Below, piece after piece: positions 52,578 to 62,291 of a stretch of 62,291 bases of DNA. Within the stretch, counting starts at the first letter, position 1; every line of letters starts with the position of its first letter. The stretch comes from Astrothelium macrocarpum. Taxonomy: Eukaryota; Ascomycota; Dothideomycetes; Trypetheliales; Trypetheliaceae. The stretch covers positions 1 through 62,291 of the forward strand of contig JAGEMR010000162.1 of NCBI GenBank assembly GCA_021030915.1. The letters are read 5' to 3'. The notes beneath the pieces are model-generated. The model had not been told where the DNA came from and ran no database searches. It worked only from the letters and a program-made list of their open reading frames with translations. A program made the position numbers and the translations under genes.

Positions 52578-53215
52578 CTGTAGATTAATGAGCCATGAAT
52601 CGGTTGTCGGAGAGAATAGCTATTTCTCATGCTCTGCCTGTTTGAAGGATTAAGGCGGTGCCAGCGCAGCAACATATTTGCCAATAGTGTGTTGGAATGA
52701 ATGATGGAGTTGGATGTATGTCATATCCATCTTTTGAGGAGATCACGAACTTAGAAGCGGCCGGGTTGGAGAGACTTAAACAGACTCCGTTTGCGGAAGG
52801 GGCATAGCAGCAGCAGAACGAGCTCTACTAACCAGAGAAAGATGCATCCCAAATGAGAGTTGCATGGTGATCTTTATGATTGGAATTTAAAAAGACCGGG
52901 TACGATGAAAACCTGATGCTCAATACCTGGGTTCAAAATACGTCAGTCAGAGGGTTGGGTTGCAAAGGCAGAGGAAAACGTTACATAATGGGCCATCGAG
53001 CGCAGTCTCGAGACTTTATATTCATGGCTATTCGTCTGCCACCGTTGCCCGCTTCGCCCGATGTGAGGCTAGCCAATGTCCAGCATTTTGTATGTTGCCC
53101 CCTGCGCGGCACTGGAGCTCGTAAACGTGTACAGCTAATCGTAGACTTCGGACTGCGTCAGGACAATAGGGACGATACATTCACCGGTGTTGGCCCCAAT
53201 GCTTATTCAGCACGC
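52578..53215. other. Gap before the first DNA transposon
   Basis: It may contain the lost first exon of the double-psi beta-barrel gene. A 112-codon plus-strand frame at 52880 has irregular composition and is not accepted. Confidence 0.4.
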
Positions 53216-53217
53216 TA

Positions 53218-53257
53218 GAGGTCCGCACCACCTTGTGCACGGTCCCACACAATGCAC
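53218..53257 (+). repeat. Left terminal inverted repeat of transposon 1
   Basis: A 40-bp end: 7 bp weakly matched, then 33 bp identical to the reverse complement of 55347-55379. It is preceded by TA. Confidence 0.88.
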
Positions 53258-55121
53258 ACTCATCTCATTCTCAACACCACGTATTCGAACGCGCGCAATT
53301 CAACCACCATAATTAATTATGAAATGAGAATTAATTTAATTGATAATTTAATTTCGCGTACGTAATTCTGACTATTAAAATTAATTTTTAAAATGTTATG
53401 ATAATTATTATTATCGTCGCGGATGATCAGATCTAGAATTTGATTCCGCCTCATCTATGCCCTCCACATATCCACCCACATTCAAATCAGCCAAATTATC
53501 TGATTTGGCTATTATAACGTATTTTCGTCCCTTTTTTTTTTGATATTGAACCTCGTTATAAAATTGTTTAATAATTCCACGTTATTCGGCAGCCTTTTAT
53601 TTCTACTGAATCTTCAATTTCTTCTGAAATTACTGATTCTATTCACGAATTCGAATATATTCAATTTTGATTTCAATTTCAATTTATTTATTAATCTAAA
53701 TTTATTCCTTTTAAATTATTAATTATTATTTTCATTATTTTTTCTTCTTCTTCTTCTATTATATCAATTTACGAATTTATTATATTCTATCAGAATTCTA
53801 AAATATCATTTTATCATATTTATTTGATAATTTGAATTTCTTATTTCAGCGTTTTATTCATTATTTCTGAATATATAATATCTTTTTAAAATTCTAATTC
53901 TTTATCTTTAATAGACTATTCTTTATTATTATTTAGAATATTATTATTTCGAATTTATCCATTTCTTTTTTAAATATATTATTCAGATATATTTCTAATT
54001 TTTTATAAAATTATCGTCAATATCTTATGAAGATCTGAATAGAAAAGGCTTTTAAGAAGAAATGGTCCAAATATTATTAAAATTTCCTGGTGAAGATCTG
54101 ATCTAATATAATAGATGGATTATATGACTGGAGACCTATTTTTAGCCAGCCACTGACGATATTTGATGGCGTAAATATCTATTAATATACCGGCCAAAAT
54201 AACTGAAAAAAATCAGCTTTTATAAAAATTATTAAATCTTTAATAGTCTGTATCCAATGGTCCAATTTCTGACTATAATAAATCGTCAAAAGACTGAAGA
54301 TATTCATATTTAATGGCTGAAATTGATACGTGGAATAAAATGGATAAACAATTATAAATATTTAATTATCATGATAATAATTGAAGAATTTCATTATTAG
54401 ATAATTTTCATGGCCATTAATTATCAATAATTTTCATTTTAAATCGTTATTAATTTTTAATTTGATATTTTTATTAAATATTTGATCAAATCATATAAAA
54501 TCCATTTCATTATTTATTCATTCAAATAAAAATAATATGAAATTATATTTATGGACCGTTATATCTATATTATAAATCCATATTTTTTATATATTATTTA
54601 TCATAAAATCGAAAATAATTAATGGAATTAATACCGAACCGTTTATATATACTATTATCAGTAAAATAATCCAGATATAAGACGTATCTATATCAGATTC
54701 TTATAATAAATCTTATTTTTAAAACGATTTAATAAATATACGATATTATTTAATATTTACATCAAACATAAAATCTTTTTTATTCATATTATATATATTA
54801 TAAGAAAGAATATTATATTATTTGATTTTAGAATCTATTTATCAAATTATTAATAAAAAAATAAACGATTTCAAAAATTTATATCATTTCAAAATAAAAT
54901 TTTAATTATTTATAATTATTCATTTTCTTTCAAACGAAATTAAAAATGATAAAATATATTGATTTTAATTCTGATTGATTATAATTTATAAAACAATTTA
55001 TCCAATTTCTTCCAATTTTTTTTTTATTAATATTTATTACGAAATTATAAATTATTTATATAATAAATAGAATATCACGATTCATAAATATATTAATCTA
55101 ATTAATTAATATGATTTTCTA

Positions 55122-55325
55122 TTATGGAAAAAATTTGGCTAAATCATTTCGAGAGACTTCAATTCTACTTCTGATAATGCCTCTATGACGGCGCGATAAC
55201 GTCGAATAATGGATTCCATAAATTTTAGCTAGTTGAATGAAATTAGAATGCTCCTGCGTATCTGCTGCTTCAAGAGCTGCTTCAATTGAGCCCATATTGG
55301 TGGAGTTATTACGAGACGAAAACAT
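55122..55325 (-). pseudogene. Transposase N-terminus (HTH Psq) of transposon 1
   Basis: This is the only readable coding part of transposon 1. The likely start is the second Met, ATG 55295. The helix-turn-helix reads AKIYGIHYSTLSRRHRG, which in this family binds the terminal repeats. The frame ends at 55122 in AT-rich sequence, so the CENP-B-like second domain and the DDE catalytic domain are lost. Confidence 0.8.
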
Positions 55326-55346
55326 TCGGCGAGGCAGAAATCAAGC

Positions 55347-55386
55347 GTGCATTGTGTGGGACCGTGCACAAGGTGGTGCACACTCG
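55347..55386 (-). repeat. Right terminal inverted repeat of transposon 1
   Basis: The partner of 53218-53257, followed by TA at 55387-55388. Confidence 0.88.
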
Positions 55387-55388
55387 TA

Positions 55389-55860
55389 GTGTTAGCCGCT
55401 TCCACACACATCTTGTGGGTAGCGCTCTTAGCTAGTATTCTCAACCTAACCACGCTACTCAATTGACACTACTGAAATTGATCCTTGGTTTGCGTCTGAT
55501 CGCGTCACCGGTATTCTTGATGGCAAGGTGCGGGGTTGGCTTGCAGATGTAGCGTAAGGAACGATAGAGTACCGTAGCTTTCTACGCGTAAGACATACTC
55601 TGAATTACCGAGGATTACGGACTTGAAGGCGTCGAGTTTGGGCGGAAATACCACCCAATACTTAGATGTGCTTCGATTGGATGCAGAGATTCACACAATT
55701 CAAAGATGAACAACAGCGCAGCGCGTAATGGATTTTCGGGGTTTGGAGGCCTTGGGTACGTGGGTACCTAGAGATAAGTCGGCCACCATAGAAACCGGCC
55801 ACCACCTGAACCCGGCCACCACCACCATTTCGTCTTATTTGAATTTGGTGTAATATATTC
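55389..55860. other. Normal-composition island between AT blocks, with GGCCACC repeats
   Basis: No gene is recognised. CGGCCACC occurs three times at 17-bp steps (about 55778-55820: ATAGAAACCGGCCACC, CTGAACCCGGCCACC), just before AT-rich sequence resumes. This resembles the subterminal repeats of a DNA transposon end, possibly related to the GTGGCCAA motifs near 1001-1035. Confidence 0.45.
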
Positions 55861-56697
55861 AATAACAATAATTAAAATTGGAATTGTGTATATAAATGGT
55901 TATATACAGATTCGGTAGCAGTTTTTGAATATATTTTTTTTATTTTTGGAATAGAATTGTTATGATCCTAGGTATCCTTGGGGTCAAATCTACTTGGGAT
56001 CAAAGTGGCTTCTGAAATGAATCGGTAAAGGACTGAATTAGCAAAAAATGATATTTTGATAATTCAAAATTCTACTGAAGACGTTATCAAAAATTAGTTT
56101 AAAAAATGGTTTTGAATACGATGAGATTATAATTAATTTCGTCGGATTTTTATATATTTAAATTGTTCATTGATATCATAATGATTCTCACGATTATTAG
56201 AATGAATTTTATTAATAAAAAAATGATATTCATTATTTTTCTGATAAATTCGCAGATTTCTGAATGAATTATATATAATGATCGTATTAATTGATCATCA
56301 TATATTTATATTATTATAATATTATAATATTATTCTTCTTTTTTAATTATATATTTTTATATATTATAAATTCATAAAATTTTATTGATTTCGATAAAAA
56401 TATCATTTTATTTTTCTTTTAATCATCGTCATTTTATTTCAGAAATTGTATATTTTGATTTTTTTATTTCTATTTTTTATAATTATTATTTATTTTAGAA
56501 ATTGATTTATATTATAATAAATTCTCATTTAAAATATTCTGAATATATGAAAAATAATTATAGATATATTAATCTATTCTGATCGTTATTGAATAAGATT
56601 CATGATAAATATTGAAAATATATTAAAAATAATAAAAAAGAATTGATATAAATATTAATTCATTTATTACGAAATAAGAAAATTCTTCATCAGATTA
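55861..56697 (+). mobile_element. Degraded LTR-retroelement end (plus orientation), cut by transposon 2
   Basis: A GC-richer stretch (CTTGGGATCAAAGTGGC near 56008) looks like a primer-binding-site region. The following 56030-56230 aligns by eye with the reverse complement of about 60560-60735, including ATAATTCAAAATTCTACTGA and GACGTTAT. This indicates two diverged copies of one retroelement in opposite orientations. The sequence is AT-rich with stops in all frames, and it is interrupted at 56697 by the second DNA transposon. Confidence 0.5.
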
Positions 56698-56755
56698 GGA
56701 GTTTTCACGTGATCGTGCACGCTACGGCACCGTGCACGCTCACCACCACCAAAAT
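56698..56755 (+). repeat. Left terminal inverted repeat of transposon 2
   Basis: A 58-bp end, almost identical to the reverse complement of 58789-58846. TA precedes it. Confidence 0.9.
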
Positions 56756-58788
56756 TGATCAAGTTCAAATGCGTATATCTCCATCAATATGCAATCAATT
56801 AAGTTCGCTTTTGAAATTTTGAATTTACAGAAAATTCCTAATATCATTGAAATTGCAAAAGAATATGGAATAAATCGTTCCATATTATCGCGCCGCTGAT
56901 GAGAAAAAACCGTTTTAATTAAAACAATTAATAAAAATAAGAATTTATTTAATGATCAGATGAAAAAAATTTTTATAAATGAGATCAATAAATTTTCTGG
57001 TCTAGGAATTCCTTTTATATCAATAATGGTGTGCGTATTTATATCTAATTTATGCGGAAAATGGCCTAAAATCAATTAAATTAGATATTTTATTCAAAAT
57101 CATAAAAATGAGATTGTATCAGTCTATTTTAAAGATTTCGATATCGTTCGAAGAAAATCAGATAATTAATACGAATTGAAAAAATATTTTAATTTTGTAA
57201 ATAAATCTTTTCGTTTTAATAATTATATTAATTAATCTTTAATTTATTTAAAAAATTAAAAAATATAATATTATATCCGAAAATAATTATAATACGAATG
57301 AAAAAGATTTTTTTCAAAATTATATTATTAAAATTAAATATATCATTTCGGTATTAATATTTAAATAAGGCCATATTAAAGATTTTTTATAAATAGATAA
57401 TAAAACGTGAATTATATTTATTATAATAATTTATACAGATAATATCTTTCTTTCATCAGTTTTGATTTATCAAAATGCCGGAGGCCTTTAGAATATATGA
57501 ATATAAGATTTTAAATCTAATCAGTATTAATATTATTTTATTAACACATCTTCCGGTTTTACGAATGAAGATTTGATGTTTGATTGATTAATTAATATCT
57601 TTGATAAGGCGATTCGTAAAAAGGCTAAAAACGGCAGATACTGGAGACTCCTTTGATTAAATGGCCATAATAGTCATTTAAATTTCAGATTTTTTAATTG
57701 AATTATTGAAAATCATATTCTAATAGCCGTATTTTCACCGTATTCAATGTATTAATTATAATTTTTAGACGTCAATTTATTTAATTCATTGATTATTTGA
57801 TATTCGTAATATTTAAAGATTTGAATAGAAATTACCGGCGGGATTTTTAATTCTTTTTAACGAGATTTTTTTGACTTATTCTAATCTATTTTTATTGAAA
57901 TCTTTAATAAATATAATATTATGAATGGCTGATCTAAAACGGATTTAATATTATTTTATCCGGAAATGATATTCGATTAATTAAAATAAAAAAATAGGCC
58001 TAATTCAAATAATTCAAAAGATTCTTCTTCAGATATATCAGAAAATGATTGGAAAAGAATAAAACGTCTAATTCGTATAAAAATAATTAATATTATTAAT
58101 CAATAATTATTTTAGAAATATGAAAAAATTATGGCGGAAAACGTGATTTTAAAATATCAATTTATATAAATTAATGAGAATATCGCAATTTAGAAAAAAC
58201 GGAAATCTCATAATAAACCTCTAATTAAGACAATTCATAATAAAAATGAACAGAAAATTATTTTTTTTAATTCAAAAAAAATTGAACGTATTTTAGAACG
58301 TTAAAAGAAAAAAGAAAGAATAGAATAAATTAAATAAATTCAGAAACAATTTCAAATTGAATAACGAATTATTAATAAAGTCTATAAAGAATAAAAATTT
58401 GTAAAACGGAAGATTGAATGAGAAAGAAAACGGTTTGAGAAGGCCGAGATAGAAGCGGCGAAGAAGGCCGCACGCGAGATTAAAAAAGAATAGAAAGAGA
58501 TTACGTCGCAGCTCTTATTATAAATTAAAATAACAAAGAAAAGACCTTACAATAAGAAGAAACAAATTGTGAAGGTAGAGACATCAATTTCAGTATCTGA
58601 GACTGTTTCGTAATAAAAAATGGTGCAATCTATGAAAATTAGATCTGGACGCAGTATCAGACCATCACGCCACCTAAAAAATTTTGATATCTAATTCAAC
58701 ACTTTATTCAAATATTTTTTATTAGATTCTGAAATTTGAAACAATTTTATCAAAAATTGGTGATGTAATAAGCATTTTAATGTGGTAG

Positions 58789-58846
58789 ATTTTGGTAGTG
58801 GTGAGCGTGTACGGTGCCGTAGCGTGCACGATCACGTGAAAACTCG
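58789..58846 (-). repeat. Right terminal inverted repeat of transposon 2
   Basis: The partner of 56698-56755. TA follows at 58847-58848. Confidence 0.9.
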
Positions 58847-58848
58847 TA

Positions 58849-60390
58849 AAGAATATACGAAAATAAAAATTGAATATAAATTTAATTTATTATAAAAAAA
58901 GATTAAAAAGGATTATTCTATAACGGATATTATTATAAATTTTTTTTTATTAATTTGGAATTTTTTAATTCAAATGAATAATATATTATTGAATAAATCG
59001 TCATTTCCAAAAATATTTTAATATCATTCTTTTTTAATATAATATTTTTGGATCTTTTTCTAATATTTTTTTAATATTATTATAATTTTTTATATATTTT
59101 TTATGTACGAATATTTCTTTTATTTTATCAGATATTTATAATCACGATAATTTATAATTTTTTCAATTTCAAATTCCTTTTTTTTTTTTAATTTAAAATA
59201 AAATATTTTTTAATATAATATTATTATATTTATTAATTAGAATAAAAATATATAAAATATTGGATAGATTTTGACGTCTAATAATAATTTTGATCTAAAA
59301 TTTATTGATTCTTTTTATTCTTATATCAGAAATGATCCGACTTTGATTAATTCCAATTTTTTTATTAATAATTTGCTTTTAAAATTTTTAATAAATAAAT
59401 ATATTTTATCTTTTTTTTTTAATTAAAATCCATTTTTTCTGAAAATATTAATTTTTTTATTTCTGATTAATATTTATTGATTATTCTTTTTGATATTTTA
59501 TCATATTTATATTAAAATTTCTAATTTTTATAATATATTTTATTATATTTGATCTGAAAATATTTCTATATTTTATTTAATTCAATTTTTATTATTTTGA
59601 TTTAAAATATATTTTATTAATAATTTTTATATAATCAATGATATTTTCTGATTTAATATTAATTATATTATAAATAATAAAAATATCTAATTATTTTATT
59701 AATTATTTATATAATATTTTAAATATTATTCTAATATCTGATTCATACGTTCTATTTAACCATCTGTTTTTTTATAATATATCATAAATGTTTTTAATTT
59801 AATCTCGAATTCATTTAAAATTATTTTTCAATAAATTGACGTAAATTTTTGATTTTTATCAGATATAACATTTATCAGAATTTCAAAATATTTAATTAAT
59901 TTTTGGAATAATAATTCGATTATATAAATTATTTTATATATTTTTTTGAATTATTTAATAATGATATATTTAATTAATTTATTTATAATAATTATAATTA
60001 TATTATATTTTAATTTTATTATTAAATCTTCTGATTCCGATAAATTCGTAATAAAATTTATAATAATTTATTTGAATAATTTATATAATGATTCTATCAA
60101 TATAATTATTCTCTTTTTTATTTACATATTATATTTATTCTTTTGATATGATTCATATTTAATAATATAATTTTGGATATATTTTTTCATTTTTTTAAAA
60201 TGATAATTTTATTAGATATTTTTAATAATTTACGTAATTTCTGAATATTCATAAAATAATCTATCATAATATTCCTTAATAATTTTTTTGATTTTTTTAT
60301 ATAAAATTATAATCTTTTATTTTATTTATTAATTTTATTTAAAAATGATTAAAATTATATTAATTTTTTTATAATTTTCTGATAATATAT
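58849..60390 (-). mobile_element. RIP-degraded Ty3/gypsy-type retroelement, pol region
   Basis: This is an AT-rich block whose minus strand still carries integrase-core residues (listed separately). Stops occur throughout, many at former Gln or Trp codons. Neither end is defined. Its left limit is the TA after transposon 2 and its right limit the GC-richer island at 60391. Confidence 0.65.
59640..59870 (-). pseudogene. Ty3/gypsy integrase core remnant
   Basis: The minus strand from 59870 reads VISDKNQKFTS (the second catalytic Asp context, normally V-SDRD--FTS), then after about 30 codons KTDG-stop-IERMNQILE-stop-YLKYY, the well-known TDGQTER-NQ-LE-YLR signature of chromoviral/gypsy integrases. 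The stop replaces Gln (CAA to TAA), and a TGA replaces Trp before the helix. The match is to a family pattern and was made by eye. The element is a fungal retrotransposon and is inactive. Confidence 0.75.
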
Positions 60391-60545
60391 CTGTTAGGAC
60401 CACCTCCGAACGGGGCGTATCACGCTACTTATCAGATCTGTAAGGTAATACAGACCCTGGTCGTTCGTGACAAACGCGGGGAAATGATCAGCGTGCTCAA
60501 GCAACTGAACACAGGGGGCGCTTAATATGTTCATTATATAAATCA
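60391..60545. repeat. GC-richer island beginning TGTTA, probable LTR terminus
   Basis: This is 155 bp of normal composition in an AT desert, beginning TGTTAGGACCACC. TGTTA..TAACA is the usual form of Ty3/gypsy LTR ends. Downstream (60560-60735) is the inverted partner of 56030-56230. The opposite LTR end was not found in the window, so the LTR assignment is tentative. Confidence 0.5.
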
Positions 60546-62291
60546 CAATGAGCATTCAATCGTTCAATATGATGATCATCAAAATCATTCAATATATAGA
60601 AACGTAACGCGATCATTATAACCTCGTTATATTCAAAATCATTCTTTAAATTAATTTTTAATAACGTCTTCAATAGAATTTTGAATTATCAAATTATATA
60701 TTTTTTATTAATTCAATTCTTTATCAATTCATTTTAGAAATTATTTTGATTCTAAATAAATTTGATTTTAAAAATATTTAAAATCATAATATATTGAATA
60801 TTCTTAAAATGAATCAATAAGAATAATTATAAAATGATAATAATATATTCCAAATTAGAAGAAATCGACTCATATTATGATTTGAAAAAAAAATCAGAAA
60901 ATCTGACGATTTTTATAAAAACCATTTTAAAATAGAAGATTAATTTAATATCATTCAGTTATATTTTATATTTGAAAATATTATGATAATTAATCAATTT
61001 TTTTTCGTAATTATATTTATAAAAAGAAAAATATTCTATTAGATCCGATCATATTTCATTAATTATATAATAGGGACTGGAAATCAGATAATCAATAATA
61101 TATTTCAAAATTTTGATATATTTAAAAGAGAAATTATTAAAATATTTGAAATATTTAATTAATAAATAATAATTAAATAAATAATTCTGAATATTAAATA
61201 AAAGATTTCAATGATAAATTATATAATCAGATTTCAAGAATATATTCAGTAAATTAAATGGAATAATGAAATATTCCATTTTATATTTTATTAAAAATTC
61301 AAAAATAATATTAAAAATGAATTAATACATTATATAGATATCATGGATATCCTATTATAATTAATAAAAATAATGATTGAATTAGATAATAAATTATATA
61401 TAAAAATTCTAAAAAAAAAAGAAGGCCGAAAATTAATTATTAGATGGAAAAATTCATAAATTCAGAATAATGATTATAATGATCTAATAGATTTTAATTT
61501 TATCGGAAAAAAAAAAAAATAATATCCGTCTGAAAAAGGGATTTAAAAATAAAAAATATTATTTTTACAGAAAAAAGAAATATTTCGTAAAAAATTATTA
61601 ATCCAAATCCAATATAATATAATAGGAAATCGCAATCATAGAAAAAGAAATTAATATAATTTTAATAAATTATTCGAATAAAAAAATTTTAATTGAAAGG
61701 ATTATTTAAGAAATATCCAATAAGAAAAATGAATCATAATTCGATTAATAGAATGATAATAAAAAGAATAATCCATTTCCGATATCAGAAAATTTATAAA
61801 AAATCTATGAAAAAATACGAGAATATATTATACGATTAAATTAATAAATAAATTGAATTATAAAAAAATATTTAATAATCAAATTCATATTTTAATAATA
61901 TATCGGAAAAATATTAAAATAATCCAATTATAAAGATCATTTTATAATCAAATTATATATAATTTCTAATTATCCAATATATATTATTATAATATAAATT
62001 TTTAGAAAATAATTCAGAATTTTAATAGAATTATTATCAGAAAATTTTAAAATATAAAAAAATATTTCATTTAATATAATTAATCCGGATTATAAATGAC
62101 TAATTTTATTAGAAGAATATCGGAATCAGAAATATCAATTATCAAAATATTAAAAATATTAAAAAATAAAAAAAAATATTTAATAAAATAATATCATCAA
62201 TATATAAAATTCACGATATTCTGAATATCAGAAAATATAATAATAATAATATTATAATAAGAATTATAAAAGATATATATATGATCAATAA
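60546..62291. repeat. AT-rich RIP-like block to the window end
   Basis: It contains no intact frame. It includes the diverged inverted copy near 60560-60735, and the remainder to 62291 is degraded element DNA of unknown type, with C residues again mostly in TC and CG. Confidence 0.75.

Larger units (their letters stand above)
53218..55386 (-). mobile_element. Pogo/Fot1-type (Tc1/mariner) DNA transposon 1, RIP-degraded
   Basis: Inverted ends match perfectly over 33 bp (53225-53257 against 55347-55379; both read GCACCACCTTGTGCACGGTC inward). They extend 7 bp more with mismatches to a TA on each side (53216-53217 and 55387-55388), the expected target duplication. The element is 2169 bp. Near the right end, on the minus strand from 55295, MGSIEAALEAADTQEH, then LAKIYGIHYSTLSRRHRG, is the N-terminal Psq-type helix-turn-helix of a Fot1/pogo transposase. 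The rest of the transposase is lost in AT-rich sequence full of stops. It is dead by sequence; the well-preserved ends and flanking TA still show the original insertion. Confidence 0.88.
56698..58846 (+). mobile_element. Pogo/Fot1-type DNA transposon 2, RIP-degraded
   Basis: Inverted ends of 58 bp (56698-56755 and 58789-58846) differ at only three positions and start GAGTTTTCACGTGATCGTGC; both are flanked by TA (56696-56697, 58847-58848). The length is 2149 bp. On the plus strand from ATG 56789 the eroded transposase reads MQSIKFAFEILNLQKIPNI, IAKEYGINRSILSRR, then KFSGLGIPFISIM, matching the N-terminal HTH regions of Fot1-like transposases. Near 58440-58680 the C-terminal tail survives (KAEIEAAKKAAREIKKE, RSGRSIRPSRHL). 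In between, the DDE domain is destroyed by stops. The ends are not identical to those of transposon 1, so it is a different family member. Confidence 0.9.

Noticed and set aside
59946..60146. 66-codon hydrophobic frame in an AT block
   Set aside because: Ile/Leu/Phe-rich translation typical of AT-rich noise, on the strand opposite the gypsy pol remnant.
1..62291. CRISPR arrays, rRNA and tRNA genes
   Set aside because: No regularly spaced direct repeats of CRISPR type, and no tRNA T-loop with a matching cloverleaf was found by eye; a tRNAscan run would be decisive.

Overview
The window looks like a filamentous ascomycete (Pezizomycotina) chromosome segment with a two-speed, bipartite layout. 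Normal-composition DNA carries genes with short introns (46-128 bp, GT..AG, CTAAC/CTGAC-like branch sites). It alternates with very AT-rich blocks (1-2030, 45180-47699, 53260-55120 and most of 55860-62291) that have the signature of repeat-induced point mutation (RIP). The class is not determined; typical fungal families are the evidence (Zn2Cys6 regulator, fungal NACHT/STAND protein, MFS transporters, CAP protein, ULD protein).

Layout. 2.4-6.1 kb: a medium-chain reductase (+), a 2OG-Fe(II) dioxygenase (-) broken by one stop codon, and a YciI-like protein (+). 6.6-11.4 kb: a 1604-codon NLR-like STAND protein (-) with NACHT, TPR and a C-terminal ZZ-type zinc finger. 12.8-21.1 kb: remains of a secondary-metabolite cluster, comprising an intact monocarboxylate-type MFS transporter (-), a dead FAD-dependent oxidoreductase (-), an apparently intact Zn2Cys6 regulator (+) whose zinc cluster is split by an 18-nt exon, and the 3' end of a non-reducing polyketide synthase (+; methyltransferase tail plus reductase domain) with five in-frame stops. 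21.5-24.1 kb: a ubiquitin-like-domain (ULD) protein and a TPR fragment resembling Ssn6/Cyc8. 26.3-27.4 kb: secreted CAP/PR-1 protein (-). 30.2-35.0 kb: cytosolic phenylalanyl-tRNA synthetase alpha chain, a coiled-coil protein and a small membrane protein (all -). 36.0-37.5 kb: a hydrolase cut short by a stop before its catalytic histidine and a rhodopsin-domain fragment. 38.0-44.3 kb: a large membrane glycoprotein, an F-box/C2H2 protein and a small secreted protein (+). 45.2-47.7 kb: an AT-rich block that ends inside a truncated fructosamine-kinase gene. 49.7-51.5 kb: an intact six-exon drug:H+ antiporter. 52.2-52.6 kb: a broken double-psi beta-barrel protein.

The last 9 kb is a transposon graveyard. 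It holds two pogo/Fot1-type DNA elements of about 2.15 kb, each with terminal inverted repeats flanked by TA. A degraded Ty3/gypsy integrase lies at about 59.7-59.9 kb (-), and diverged retroelement ends sit in opposite orientations.

Two themes stand out. First, most broken genes outside the AT blocks are broken by stops explainable as single C-to-T (or G-to-A) changes at CpA, the type expected of RIP, so mutation seems to have reached genes that are not obviously repeated. Second, in the AT blocks the surviving C residues lie almost only in TpC or CpG. TCA persists while ACA and GCA are nearly exhausted, which suggests a 5'-base preference of the mutator. All functions are inferred from reading translations by eye; no database search was run.
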